The notes under the pieces are model-generated. The model ran no database searches and was not told the origin of the DNA. It was given only the letters and a program-made list of their open reading frames with translations. 37,939 bases of DNA from contig JAJDEA010000008.1 of NCBI GenBank assembly GCA_029260035.1, positions 1 to 37,939 of the forward strand. Reading direction: 5' to 3'. How positions within the stretch are numbered: the first letter of the stretch is position 1; each line of letters begins with the position of its first letter. Made by a program: the position numbers and the translations under genes. Shown here piece after piece: positions 1 through 8,873 of this stretch. Source of the DNA: Phycisphaerae bacterium. GTDB taxonomy: Bacteria; Planctomycetota; Phycisphaerae; UBA1845.

Positions 1-360
1 CGATACCTACGGCTCATATTGCGCCACTCCGCCCGATAAGTCATTCTTTTCCGCCTCAATCCACAACGCTGAACAACTCACTTGATTGCGGTTTCTCGCA
101 GTCCGATCAACTGTGTACGTTGGCGTTTGTCCATATCAATGCCATCACAAGAGAGTAAACGGCGACGAGAGTATAGAGCCGAAGGGCTTGCGTATCAGAA
201 CGTTCAAGGCGTCTCCAATAACTGAGAAGAGCTTCGTAGGCTGGCAGCTCGAGGCGGGCATACGCGCCAAGAGATCGGCAAGCTGTCGATTTCCGAAGGG
301 TGCCATTGAGAAATGTCCGCGCATGATCGTATGAATCACTCACGCATTGGAAAAAAGAAA
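1..360. other. Left-edge region without a supported gene
   Basis: No reading frame here shows a recognisable domain, a signal peptide or a convincing ribosome binding site. The open frames that cross it on both strands have irregular composition, and some run into the porin gene on the opposite strand. It probably holds the leader and promoter of the porin-kinase group, but I could not pick a clear -35/-10 pair. The end of a preceding gene cut off by the window edge is possible and cannot be judged. Confidence 0.4.
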
Positions 361-1575
361 ATGGGCAGAACCTCAGTAACCATCCTTCTTGCAGGGCTGC
401 TTTTTCCGCGCGCTTCCTTGGGGCAGGGTAATGGAACAACGCCAACCGACAAGCCTGAGGCGTCAGGCGCGGAGACAACACTATCGCTCGATGACCTGGG
501 TTCGCCGCAGGAATTCAGTCCCACCTCTGATGAAGCGAAATTGGAGTTGACTCGCTCTTGGACTGACAACGCGCGAGCGTCGCTGGACTTAAGCTCTCGC
601 GCGACGCTGCCAACGCGTCTCGGCAAGGTCGGCACCGCGCATGTAATCGGATTCGATTTTCATAAAGTCTTCTCAGATTCATCCGGGGATTGGGGTACTT
701 TGCGATTGCAGCCCTATCTGACAAGGCTCGACAACCAAGGTTCAAGGCCACCGTTTTTTGAAGATGACGACGACTGGGAACTTACCTTTCGCTTCTTCGA
801 TTTCAATTTTACGCGCGTCGGTCGAGGTCGTCTAAACTTCCGCGTCGGACATTTCGAGATTCCATTTGGGCTTGAATACTTGATCGATACCAATGGCACT
901 GTGCATCAGTTTATCCCCGGTCCAAACATCGGACTCAAAGCGGATTGGGGCGTTTCGATAAACGGTGTGCTTCCTCATTTCGAGTACGAAGTATCCCTAA
1001 CTCGTGGGACGGGAAACGAGATTTTTCATCGTGGTGGCCCATTCGCAATCGCAGGTCGAATCGGGACTCCACACCATCGGAATTTCGTACTGGGCTTATC
1101 TGCATTTCACGGTCGAGTATGGAGCCCCGGCTCAGTTGGCAAGTGGCGATCCGGATTACGACCGCCAACCAGAGCCGAAGCAGCGGCAGGATTGACGGAT
1201 GTGGCTGGCGGACGCGGGCGCGATGGAATCATTCGCAGAACACGGTTTGGCGTTGATGTTCAGTGGTATCGCGGAAAGGTGGGACTCCTTGCAGAGGCCT
1301 CGTACGGACGCGATTACAACCAGGACGTATTCAACGGTCTCGCTGAAGTGAATTGGAATAATGCGGATGACAGATGGTTTGCATACGCCCAGGCACGGAC
1401 ATTCACACAGCGCTTCGCAGGTGGATGGGCCTCCGCCACGCAAAGTGTTGTCGGTATGAGATATCGATCCAATACTCACTGGTCGTTTAGCGCGCAATAT
1501 GTTCAGGACATAGACACTTTGTTTGATTCAGCCCACGACGCCATCCTTACCTTCCAAACTCGATATCGGTTTTAG
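361..1575 (+). CDS. Outer-membrane porin-like beta-barrel protein
   Basis: Predicted exported outer-membrane barrel of about 404 residues. The start at 361 gives a short, clean signal peptide (MGRTSVTILLAGLLFPRASLGQ). The frame is open from 313 with in-frame ATGs at 313 and 331, but these would put a long polar stretch before the hydrophobic segment. After a low-complexity linker the protein is made of alternating polar/aromatic strands, for example FRFFDFNFTRVGRGRLNFRV and the strand ending FALEY-like at GHFEIPFGLEY. It ends in a phenylalanine after TRYRF, the usual C-terminal signature for barrel insertion by BamA. The acidic patch FEDDDDWE looks like a loop. General resemblance is to phosphate-selective-porin-like or DcaP-like barrels, but the substrate cannot be read. 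The next gene begins 27 bases after the stop, suggesting co-transcription. Confidence 0.7.
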   Translation: MGRTSVTILLAGLLFPRASLGQGNGTTPTDKPEASGAETTLSLDDLGSPQEFSPTSDEAKLELTRSWTDNARASLDLSSRATLPTRLGKVGTAHVIGFDFHKVFSDSSGDWGTLRLQPYLTRLDNQGSRPPFFEDDDDWELTFRFFDFNFTRVGRGRLNFRVGHFEIPFGLEYLIDTNGTVHQFIPGPNIGLKADWGVSINGVLPHFEYEVSLTRGTGNEIFHRGGPFAIAGRIGTPHHRNFVLGLSAFHGRVWSPGSVGKWRSGLRPPTRAEAAAGLTDVAGGRGRDGIIRRTRFGVDVQWYRGKVGLLAEASYGRDYNQDVFNGLAEVNWNNADDRWFAYAQARTFTQRFAGGWASATQSVVGMRYRSNTHWSFSAQYVQDIDTLFDSAHDAILTFQTRYRF

Positions 1576-1602
1576 AAATACATAAACCAAGGAAACCTGT
1601 TG

Positions 1603-2607
1603 ATGAAGACAAGCACAACAACTGCAGTGGCATGCCTCCTTATGTGCTCGGCGACAACGACACGTCTGTATGCGCAGGCCTATTGTGCGCTTCGCGATCC
1701 GGTTCATCAAGTCTATGAGATGTTCCCGGATGCAACATCGTACCGTTCGATCGTACGAACCGTGGGCGACAACGCTCGCGAAGAAGTGGGCAAACGGCTG
1801 CCGTTCAAGTTGCACTACAACGAGCTTGGTCGGCACACTCTTTATGTGCCGGTTCAGGAGGATGTTCCCCTCGGCGTTGTTCATGTTCGCTCCGAAGAAA
1901 GCGAATGGGGACTTGTGGAAATTGTCTGGGCGTTCAATGTCGATTTGCAAGTCGTTGGTTTTCGATTTCAACGTTGTCGAGATCCAAAACGCTCGACCGT
2001 TGAATCCGGAGCATTCCTTGCGAAGATCAAAGGAAAAGGCATCGATCAACTTCTGGCCATGTTGCCAGAAGACGGAACCAAGAGCGGTCCCCGAAAACAC
2101 AAAAAGGCCGAGGAGCTTGCTTCGGTTACGCTTCGCTCCGCGCTAAAGACGATGGTCGTCACCGAAGCTGTCTGGGGGCAGGATGTTCGAACCATCCAAT
2201 TGCTGGCGCGAAGCAGGAATAAGTTCCCACAGGCCGCGAAGGTACATCTTATCGAGAATCCTTATCCCCCTGAGGTCTTGGACAAACTTAACGACCAGCT
2301 TGGCGCCAATGGCTCCACGATCAACCACAGTACTGTCGATTTGGTACGGCTAGCTGACTCGCAGGAGACTACCTTAGGTTTCCTGGTGCGGACAGACTGG
2401 AAGCTCGGCGGCAGCGTGAGAGCGCTTTGGTGGACTGTAAGCGCGGATGGAAAAATCCTTGGCGTGGAAACGGGAGACAAGGCGTCCGCTCAGGAATCGA
2501 AAAAAGACTTGGACTCCGTTGTTGGAGCCACGATTGAAAAATTGGGCCAATGCGCAACGGCTGCCGAACTTGCAGCATTGGAAATCCTGGTGGTCTGTCA
2601 GGGGTGA
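1603..2607 (+). CDS. Exported protein with possible FMN-binding-like domain
   Basis: About 334 residues with an N-terminal signal peptide (hydrophobic run AVACLLMCSATTT followed by a YAQA-type cleavage site). I chose ATG 1603 over the TTG at 1600 because AAGGA at 1589-1593 sits nine bases before it. The first half (about residues 25-180) reads as a small alpha/beta domain. Its stretches GVVHVRSEESEWGLVEIVWA and VVGFRFQRCR recall FMN-binding domains of the NosR/RnfG type, but no diagnostic flavinylation motif is visible, so this is a weak family call. The C-terminal part (about 235-334) may be a second similar domain. It lies between a porin and a hybrid kinase, so it may be a periplasmic redox or ligand-binding partner of the kinase. 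Function is unknown. Confidence 0.6.
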   Translation: MKTSTTTAVACLLMCSATTTRLYAQAYCALRDPVHQVYEMFPDATSYRSIVRTVGDNAREEVGKRLPFKLHYNELGRHTLYVPVQEDVPLGVVHVRSEESEWGLVEIVWAFNVDLQVVGFRFQRCRDPKRSTVESGAFLAKIKGKGIDQLLAMLPEDGTKSGPRKHKKAEELASVTLRSALKTMVVTEAVWGQDVRTIQLLARSRNKFPQAAKVHLIENPYPPEVLDKLNDQLGANGSTINHSTVDLVRLADSQETTLGFLVRTDWKLGGSVRALWWTVSADGKILGVETGDKASAQESKKDLDSVVGATIEKLGQCATAAELAALEILVVCQG

Positions 2608-2625
2608 TGATCGGATGAGGTAACA

Positions 2626-5600
2626 TTGCGACTGCGGATTAATCACCATATTGCGATCGTCATCACGGCCTGCTGCCTCGGCGGCTTGGCGCTTACCTTT
2701 GGTCTAGCCATTGGTTACCAACGAGTTGTGAGTGCCAGCGAACGTCTCGGGCCGAACTCAGCGGCGCTGCGTGATGTTTCGCATTTGAAAACCCTAACAC
2801 GCCAATGGCTCGTCACCAGCGATCTCGTTCTCGGAAGCGGAGAAACATACCTGGCAAGCGGAGCCTCACAACAAGCTACCGGAATGAGCTCGATCATGAG
2901 TGAGCTGCGTCTATCTCCTTTGACGCAAAAGAATCTTGGCGACGTCGAAAGTATCCAACAAGCTATTGACGGTATCCTTCAATCGATCGAACTGTCATCG
3001 ACGCTAAGGGCGCATGGTCGTGAGGATCGTGTCAATGAACTCGTAGTCCAAGCTGACGCACATTCCATGGAAATGATTGACGCAATCGAGCGACTCGACT
3101 CCGCCATGAGGCAGCGATCTGAAGACATGGAAACAGCACTCGACTCTCGCCGTCAACGTCTGAGTGTTGCAGCTGGTGCGGGGATTTTGGGATACCTGTT
3201 CTTTATCTTTTTGCTTTGGCGATGGTCTTCCAGAAGATTGGTTCGCCCACTGCAGCGTTTGACATCTGCTGCCGTGAGCGCGGGCGAAAATAGCGTACTT
3301 TCTGACACTCAGCAGGGCGGCCCCACAGAAGTCAGGCAGCTGACATCAGCCATCGTCCAATTCGCGACCGACATTGAATCTGAGAAAGCCCGGGTCATCG
3401 CCGCTGGCGAAGAAAAAACACAAATCGCAGCGCGAATCAGCGCTATTATGGACGGAGCCGCCGACGGGATTATTACAATCGACCGTGACGGGATCATCGA
3501 ACTTGTCAACGAAGCGGTCATTTCGATATTTGGGCATTCCGCCCAGGAATTGATCGGTCAGAACATCAGTCTGCTCATGCCGGCATCGTACGCCGAGAAG
3601 CATGATGAATACATGCAACTCTACCTCGAAGGCGGTGTAAGAAACGTCATTGGAATCAGGCGCGAAGTAGTGGGCCTTCACAAGAACGGTTCGGTTTTTC
3701 CAATTGATTTGCACGTCAGCGAAATCCAATACGGCGATCGACTTGCCTTCACCGGAATCGTCCGCGACATCAGCGATCGGAAGAAGACAGAAGAGGAGTT
3801 GCTCAACGCCAGCAGGCGATCGGAAATAGTGAATCGCGAACTCCGGTCGATTAACGACATTCACCGCGAGTTCTTTGCCTGTCGATCGGTGGAGGATGTT
3901 GCGGTAAATATGACAGACCTGCTTGTTTCAGAATTCGATGCAGTCTTTGCGAGGGTTTGGATGATTCGGGATGGCGACTCTTGTAGCAACTGTTCGTTGT
4001 CTTCTGATTGTACGAAGCGAGATGAATGTCTTCATCTTATCGCCAGCTCGGGGCACTATTCGCACATCGACGGCGATCACCGCCGCGTGCCAATCGGTGC
4101 GTTCAAGATTGGTCTGATCGCACGGGGACGCGGCAAGACCATTAGCAGCAATGTTCAAAACGACGAGCGCGTTCATAACCCGGAGTGGGCTGCTGAGCTC
4201 GATCTACAATCATTTGCCGGTTTCCCATTGATACAAGATGGAAAAGTAGCCGGTGTGATGGCCATGTTCTCCAGGCGAGAGATCCCCACGCATAGACAGG
4301 ATACGCTCGAAATCCTGGCACAACTGGGGGCGTCAGCTATGAACAACGCCAGGCAAATCGAAGCAATGGAGCATGCGCACAAGGCTGCTGAAAGCGCCAA
4401 TCAGGCGAAGAGCGAGTTTCTTGCAAATATGAGTCATGAGATTCGTACTCCGATGAACGGCATCATTGGCATGAGTGAGCTTGTGCTCGACACGGATCTA
4501 AACGATGAGCAGCGCGAGTATTTGAATACGGTTTTGGGATGTTCCAACTCGCTACTGGGCTTGCTTAACGACATCCTCGATTACTCGAAGATTGAAGCTG
4601 GCAAGATTGAGCTGGAGACGATCGATTTTGAGCTTCTGCCAACGATCGAAGGTGTGATGGACGTCCTTGCCCATCGCGCAGGCGAGAAAGGGCTGGAACT
4701 TATCTGCAATGTTGCCCCATTCATTCCAAGATGGCTACGCGGCGATCCGGGGCGTTTGCGTCAGGTCCTTGTCAATCTCGCTGGCAACGCAATCAAGTTT
4801 ACCAGGACGGGCGAAGTGACGGTCGGGGCAAGCATTGTACAACAAAACGACCAGGAAGCCTCGTTATTGTTCAGCGTGTCGGATACCGGCATCGGCATCC
4901 CGGAAAACCGGAAAGCTGCGATCTTCGAGAGTTTCACCCAAGCTGACGGCGCTACGACACGAGAATACGGCGGAACGGGGCTCGGCCTTGCCATCAGCAA
5001 GCAACTTGTTGGGCTGATGGGTGAAGGAGAGACGATTTCGGTCGAAAGCACGTTTGGCGAAGGAAGCACGTTTAGTTTCCGAATTACATTTCCCTTGGCG
5101 AAATCGCAAGAGCATGAACATCGTTCAGTTGGCGCGTATTCGTCATTTTCCGGGAAACGCGTTCTAATCGTTGACGACAACGAAACCAACCGACGGATCT
5201 TTCACAAATTGCTTGATACATGGGGCTGCTGCCCGGAGCTTGCATGCAGCGGGCAAGAGGCATTGGAGCGCCTTCGAGATGCCCAAGCCCAGAATAAGAA
5301 CTTTGACCTGATCTTGCTGGACGTGCAGATGCCGGAGATGGATGGCCTCGAAGTCGAAGAACGCATCCGGGCGGACTCTCGGCTTGGTGATCCGCCGATC
5401 GCTTTCCTAAGTTCACTGGGGACTCGGAGCGAGATCGACGCGGAAAATCGGTCTCACGCAGCCGCCTATCTCACGAAACCAGTCAAGCAATCCGTGTTGT
5501 TTGATACTATGCAGGACCTGTTTCAGGAAAAGGAAGTACCGAGCATCTATGCAGGTTATTCGGCAGAGCCAGCGGTACCGTCGGAGGGCCGCGAACGACG

Positions 5601-5994
5601 CCGCTACCGGTCGCGCATTCTGCTCGTCGAAGACAATCTGGTCAACCGCAAAGTAGCCACAGGCATCTTCAAGAAATATTCATGTGACGTCACCGAGGCA
5701 GAAAATGGTCGTGTAGCGCTGGACATCCTGGAAACGAAGTCATTCGATTGTGTTTTCATGGACGTGCAGATGCCGGAGATGGACGGGCTGGAAGCTACGC
5801 GGCGCATCCGTTTGGATGGCCGATGGAAGAACCTCCCAATCGTGGCAATGACAGCTCATGCAATGAAAGGCGACCGCGAGCGATGCCTGGAAGCTGGCAT
5901 GAGCGACTACATCACGAAGCCAGTGACGATGGATAAGGTGAAGGGGATGGTGGAAAAATGGGCGTCGGTCGGAGCAGTGTCCGGAACGACATGA
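2626..5994 (+). CDS. Hybrid sensor histidine kinase with PAS, GAF and two receiver domains
   Basis: Membrane sensor kinase of 1122 residues. TTG 2626 is preceded by GAGG at 2617-2620. Order: TM1 (about 8-30), helical periplasmic sensor (31-180), TM2 (about 181-199), HAMP-like linker (200-260), PAS (about 270-390), GAF (about 410-575), HisKA with phospho-acceptor H604 in [11 protein letters not shown], HATPase with N721 and the GGTGLGLAI box near 784, receiver 1 with D899 and receiver 2 with D1046, both in DVQMPEMDG. No HPt domain follows, so a separate phosphotransfer protein or direct transfer is needed if this is an ArcB/BarA-style relay. The GAF domain carries C453, C456, C462 and C468 (CX2CX5CX5C), which could bind a metal or cluster; that is inference. 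It starts 18 bases after the preceding gene and probably senses something linked to the porin and exported protein. Confidence 0.95.
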   Translation: MRLRINHHIAIVITACCLGGLALTFGLAIGYQRVVSASERLGPNSAALRDVSHLKTLTRQWLVTSDLVLGSGETYLASGASQQATGMSSIMSELRLSPLTQKNLGDVESIQQAIDGILQSIELSSTLRAHGREDRVNELVVQADAHSMEMIDAIERLDSAMRQRSEDMETALDSRRQRLSVAAGAGILGYLFFIFLLWRWSSRRLVRPLQRLTSAAVSAGENSVLSDTQQGGPTEVRQLTSAIVQFATDIESEKARVIAAGEEKTQIAARISAIMDGAADGIITIDRDGIIELVNEAVISIFGHSAQELIGQNISLLMPASYAEKHDEYMQLYLEGGVRNVIGIRREVVGLHKNGSVFPIDLHVSEIQYGDRLAFTGIVRDISDRKKTEEELLNASRRSEIVNRELRSINDIHREFFACRSVEDVAVNMTDLLVSEFDAVFARVWMIRDGDSCSNCSLSSDCTKRDECLHLIASSGHYSHIDGDHRRVPIGAFKIGLIARGRGKTISSNVQNDERVHNPEWAAELDLQSFAGFPLIQDGKVAGVMAMFSRREIPTHRQDTLEILAQLGASAMNNARQIEAMEHAHKAAESANQAKSEFLANMSHEIRTPMNGIIGMSELVLDTDLNDEQREYLNTVLGCSNSLLGLLNDILDYSKIEAGKIELETIDFELLPTIEGVMDVLAHRAGEKGLELICNVAPFIPRWLRGDPGRLRQVLVNLAGNAIKFTRTGEVTVGASIVQQNDQEASLLFSVSDTGIGIPENRKAAIFESFTQADGATTREYGGTGLGLAISKQLVGLMGEGETISVESTFGEGSTFSFRITFPLAKSQEHEHRSVGAYSSFSGKRVLIVDDNETNRRIFHKLLDTWGCCPELACSGQEALERLRDAQAQNKNFDLILLDVQMPEMDGLEVEERIRADSRLGDPPIAFLSSLGTRSEIDAENRSHAAAYLTKPVKQSVLFDTMQDLFQEKEVPSIYAGYSAEPAVPSEGRERRRYRSRILLVEDNLVNRKVATGIFKKYSCDVTEAENGRVALDILETKSFDCVFMDVQMPEMDGLEATRRIRLDGRWKNLPIVAMTAHAMKGDRERCLEAGMSDYITKPVTMDKVKGMVEKWASVGAVSGTT
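5320..5342 (+). repeat. Perfect 23-base direct repeat between the two receiver domains (second copy 5761-5783)
   Basis: The same 23 bases occur at 5320-5342 and 5761-5783, in the same reading phase, and encode the phosphorylation-site motif DVQMPEMD in both receiver domains of the kinase. Synonymous sites are identical too. This may be recent duplication or gene conversion between the domains, or simply shared codon preference over a highly conserved motif. Recombination between copies would remove 441 bases (147 codons) in frame and leave one chimeric receiver. Confidence 0.85.
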
Positions 5995-6036
5995 TTCAGG
6001 GTTGATTCCATTTGTATATCTTGCCTTAGATTTAAT

Positions 6037-7257
6037 CTACTTCTTCTTCGATTCTCCAAAGCAATATAGAACTCCATCTTCAGTGCCAACAACAAGACGC
6101 CCGTAGGCAACAGCTGGCGACGCCGAGATAGGGCCGCCTGCCTCGAAGTGCCACCGCTTTTGACCTGTAGGCACGTCAAGCTCGTATAGATGGCCATCGC
6201 TGGAGCCGAAAAAGACTCGATCGCCGACGACGGCTGGCGATGACTCGACCCGCCCTTTGGTGGCAAAGGTCCAATTTGCCTTTCCAGTGTCGAGATTTAA
6301 TGAACGAACTCTTTTGTCTCGGCTTCCCACGATGATGGCGTTTTGTGTGATGGCAGCGGATGACATGAAAGGAAACTTGCGATCGGGGTCTTCGAACGAC
6401 CAAAGCGCCTTGCCCGTCTGCCAGTTTATGGCGCGGATCTGATTGCCGTATGTTCCGACAAATACCTTGTCGCCTGCTATAGCTGCGGATGCTCCGGAAA
6501 CCGATCCCATTGACACGTCGCGAACAGTTTTGCCGTCGCTGAGATTCAATATTCGTAGTCGCTCGTCGCACCCGGCTACGATAGCGAGATTTCCTGTAAT
6601 GCCCGGAGTACCGTGGACTCGGCCTTCTGTTTCAGCCTTCCAAAGCTCCTTTCCGGTTTTCGCATCGAGGCAATATACGAAGCCGTCGTAGGAACCAAAT
6701 ACGATACGGTCTTCGGCGATGTTTGGCGAAGAAATGATCTCCGCGCCGGTCGTGAATTTCCAACGAACACTGCCGGTTGCTCTATCGAGTGCGTGAAACA
6801 CGCCGACGTCGTCGCCAAAGAACACCGATTGGCCTATAACCAGCGGGGAAGAATGAACGACCGCTTCTGCATTGTATTTCCAGCGGACTTTTCCCGATTC
6901 TAGGTCGAGAGCGTAAAAGTGCTCGTCGTCACAACCAACGTAGACGGTTTTATCGATGATAGCGGGTGACGAAATGAAAGCCTCTGTGGCTTCAAATTGC
7001 CAAATAACTGTCAGTTTCTCGGGAAGAGTGGATTTGGCAATGCCCGTGAGTTGAGGATTTCCTCGAAACATCGGCCAGGCTGTGTCGGTTGTTGAAGCGG
7101 CCAGTTGCCCAAGCGCTGTATGCGGATCGAATTGTGCCACCAATATGGTAAACAGTGCAATGGCAGAAATCGCAGCGCGCGCGCTGGTCGTCTTCACAGG
7201 CCTGAACTGCGAGTGATGGCGGTACTTGGTAAACAGTCTTGCTTTTGCGCTTGTCAC
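6037..7257 (-). CDS. Secreted BamB/PQQ-like eight-repeat beta-propeller protein
   Basis: A 406-residue exported propeller. Following a hydrophobic segment (about residues 28-46) there are about eight repeats of roughly 40 residues. Each has a pattern like SSPAVVGDRVFFGSSDGHLY followed by A/LD-x-x-TGK-x-x-W, the PQQ-like/BamB blade signature. The module starts with WPMFRGNPQLTG, common in planctomycete propellers. No quinoprotein dehydrogenase catalytic Asp/Glu or Cys-Cys arrangement is apparent, so a scaffold or binding role is more likely than PQQ enzymology. The start shown is GTG 7257, 14 bases after the neighbouring gene. GTG 7197 would give a more classical signal peptide (MKTTSARAAISAIALFTILV) and is a real alternative. 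It is the last gene of the minus-strand series and converges on the kinase gene. Confidence 0.88.
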   Translation of the reverse strand: MTSAKARLFTKYRHHSQFRPVKTTSARAAISAIALFTILVAQFDPHTALGQLAASTTDTAWPMFRGNPQLTGIAKSTLPEKLTVIWQFEATEAFISSPAIIDKTVYVGCDDEHFYALDLESGKVRWKYNAEAVVHSSPLVIGQSVFFGDDVGVFHALDRATGSVRWKFTTGAEIISSPNIAEDRIVFGSYDGFVYCLDAKTGKELWKAETEGRVHGTPGITGNLAIVAGCDERLRILNLSDGKTVRDVSMGSVSGASAAIAGDKVFVGTYGNQIRAINWQTGKALWSFEDPDRKFPFMSSAAITQNAIIVGSRDKRVRSLNLDTGKANWTFATKGRVESSPAVVGDRVFFGSSDGHLYELDVPTGQKRWHFEAGGPISASPAVAYGRLVVGTEDGVLYCFGESKKK

Positions 7258-7271
7258 TTCGGCATTTCACG

Positions 7272-7727
7272 TTACGCGGGCTTGAAATATAGCGCCATCG
7301 CCGCTCCGCATCCGGCTATCGCGATGCCAGCATAGAAGAACACACTTGGCGGTGAAGCGGGCTTGTTCCACAACATGGAAACAATTGTGTTGACAATCGG
7401 CGCTCCGGCAAAAACAAGTGGGGCGACGACAATAGGTCTTCCTTGGTTCTTCATCGCAAAAACAATGCCGAGCGCACCGATTGCACCCAGAATGCCTGCA
7501 AGTGTAGAGAGTGTTATGGCGGACGTGTTGAATGACCACGGCTCCGCCTTGCCAAGCCAGATGTAACCCACGACGGCTACGGACGTGACGAAATAGGCAA
7601 CGCCCACGAACAAAAACGCTCGCAGTGCGCTATTCTTTCCAAATGCCATTTGTCCATGGTGCAACGTGGGGACGTATGCGCCCCAGCAGATGATGGTTAG
7701 GACGACAAACAAAGGCCAAATCTTCAT
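7272..7727 (-). CDS. Small multi-pass membrane protein, half-size DMT/EamA-like
   Basis: A 151-residue protein with about five hydrophobic helices: WPLFVVLTIICWGAYVP at the N terminus, FLFVGVAYFVTSVAVVGYIW, TLAGILGAIGALGIVFAM, VVAPLVFAGAPIVNTIVSML and FFYAGIAIAGCGAAMALYF. The GILGAIGALGIVFAM and APLVFAGAPIVN segments resemble one EamA-type repeat of the drug/metabolite transporter superfamily. At this length it would have to dimerise to match ten-helix transporters. GGAG lies about nine bases before ATG 7727. It is 14 bases from the propeller gene downstream, probably one transcript. Substrate unknown. Confidence 0.75.
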   Translation of the reverse strand: MKIWPLFVVLTIICWGAYVPTLHHGQMAFGKNSALRAFLFVGVAYFVTSVAVVGYIWLGKAEPWSFNTSAITLSTLAGILGAIGALGIVFAMKNQGRPIVVAPLVFAGAPIVNTIVSMLWNKPASPPSVFFYAGIAIAGCGAAMALYFKPA

Positions 7728-7810
7728 AGAACAATCTCCACTCTAAAAGCGTTTTCGGTATCTATGCAGCTGTCATCTCTCTTTACGAGAAAGAGGAAGT
7801 TGAGGGTAGA

Positions 7811-7832
7811 CAAGAACGATTTGCCGTTCTTG
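7811..7832. terminator. Perfect 8-bp inverted repeat between GYD and membrane-protein genes; terminator or operator
   Basis: CAAGAACG at 7811-7818 and CGTTCTTG at 7825-7832 form a perfect 8-base-pair stem with a six-base loop. It lies downstream of the GYD gene and upstream of the small membrane-protein gene, both on the minus strand. In the minus direction the stem is followed by TCTACCC and not a T run, so it is not a textbook rho-independent terminator. A regulator-binding palindrome in front of the 7727-6037 pair is equally possible. Confidence 0.45.
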
Positions 7833-7912
7833 ATTCAGTGTTTTGCCCGTCGAATCCGATAGGTTCTTCGAAAAGGACATAATGCGGCCATACGAAATGC
7901 CGCGAACATTAA

Positions 7913-8206
7913 TCAAGAAACCTTTTCAACGACTCCGGCAAATTCTTCGGCGTCAAAGGCTCGCAACGAGCAAGTTTGAACGGCATCTCCCTTGCCTAGT
8001 TCGAGCACGACAGCGCCAGCGGTTGCTTCATCTGGCGCTTGCAGAATCAATAAGCCGTCGTACGGGCCTTGCGTCCAGTATTGGGCTTCAACAGTGGCGC
8101 CGACTTTGGCTGCCTTGTCTCGAAACGCAGCCGCCCTGGCGACGGAATCCTTCACATTCATGATTCCCTTTTCCGTGAACTTGAGTAGAACAACAAAACG
8201 CGTCAT
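7913..8206 (-). CDS. GYD-domain protein
   Basis: A 97-residue single-domain protein matching the GYD family (ferredoxin-like alpha-beta barrel). It begins FVVLLKFTEKGI, and in the middle has EAQYWTQGPYDGLLILQAPD, where the family name motif (G-x-Y-D) is visible as GPYDG. The C terminus LRAFDAEEF is also typical. Members are small, often oligomeric proteins of mostly unknown biochemical role, sometimes linked to stress or small-molecule binding. GGAG at about 8213-8216 supports ATG 8206. It follows the thioesterase gene by about 110 bases in the same direction; whether it belongs to the same pathway is not shown. Confidence 0.85.
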   Translation of the reverse strand: MTRFVVLLKFTEKGIMNVKDSVARAAAFRDKAAKVGATVEAQYWTQGPYDGLLILQAPDEATAGAVVLELGKGDAVQTCSLRAFDAEEFAGVVEKVS

Positions 8207-8315
8207 GGCTGATCTCCAATTTGACTGTTATGACAAAAACTCATACCCGTCGAAACGTCAACGCTGGCGCTTTAGAGCATGCACGGCTGTTTATACGGCA
8301 GTTTATCCGATATAC

Positions 8316-8747
8316 CTAATCCGCTGATGGCGCACCACACGCAGCGTCTAGTTTTTCGCGTAAACCTGGTGGGATAGAAACTGGCTTGAACTCATCGTCT
8401 TCGATCGTGCAGCAAACCGCGGTAGTCCTGCCAATGGCGATGCGCGTTGATTCTCGTCGGAATTCAAACTCGAAGGTCACCGATCGATCGCCGACGTTGG
8501 CTACAGTTAGGGCTATGACAAGGTCCTCCTCGAATTTTGCTGGCGCGAAATACTCGCAACTCGAAGCAACGCGAGGCCAAGTGATGGGGCGGTCGCCATC
8601 TTTCGTATTGACGCTAAGTCCGAATGATCGCCAAAACGCGTGTTCCGTTTCTTCCATATATCGATAATAGTTCGAAAAGTGCAAAATTCCTGCCATGTCG
8701 GTGTCTGCAAAGGACACGCGGCGGTTGTATAAAAAGGGTTGACTCAT
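8316..8747 (-). CDS. 4-hydroxybenzoyl-CoA thioesterase family (YbgC-like) acyl-CoA thioesterase
   Basis: A 143-residue hot-dog-fold thioesterase. The N-terminal signature VSFADTDMAGILHFSNYYRY carries the catalytic Asp at residue 17, the position used in the Pseudomonas 4-hydroxybenzoyl-CoA thioesterase type, and HFSNYYRYMEE follows. Length is normal for a single hot-dog subunit, usually a tetramer. The enzyme would hydrolyse an aryl- or acyl-CoA thioester in the cytoplasm. With a chorismate-lyase-like gene and two PaaK-type ligases upstream in the same direction, a hydroxybenzoyl- or related aryl-CoA is a reasonable but unproven substrate. There is no strong ribosome binding site before ATG 8747, and 126 bases separate it from the symporter gene upstream. 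Confidence 0.85.
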   Translation of the reverse strand: MSQPFLYNRRVSFADTDMAGILHFSNYYRYMEETEHAFWRSFGLSVNTKDGDRPITWPRVASSCEYFAPAKFEEDLVIALTVANVGDRSVTFEFEFRRESTRIAIGRTTAVCCTIEDDEFKPVSIPPGLREKLDAACGAPSAD

Positions 8748-8873
8748 GGTTCGCTATCTGTGCCTCTGGATTCCGTTTGTGGAAAGTGACAGGATCATTT
8801 CACTCATTCCGTTTAGCTTCTCTATGATCTTCGATCTTCGTGTCGCTTCTCCTTCAAGACCTATGTTATATGT

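Noticed and set aside
107..481. Minus-strand frame of 124 codons at the left edge
   Set aside because: It runs antisense into the porin signal peptide region, with no domain, signal or ribosome binding site.
1528..2100. Minus-strand frame of 190 codons
   Set aside because: Antisense to the exported FMN-binding-like protein; composition is that of a reverse shadow.
3346..3864. Minus-strand frame of 172 codons
   Set aside because: Lies wholly inside the PAS region of the kinase on the other strand and has no recognisable domain.
6037..7257. PQQ-dependent alcohol dehydrogenase
   Set aside because: The propeller repeats are PQQ-like, but size, lack of recognised catalytic residues and lack of a heme domain favour a BamB-like binding protein. 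The same holds for 18066-19517 and 19535-21796.
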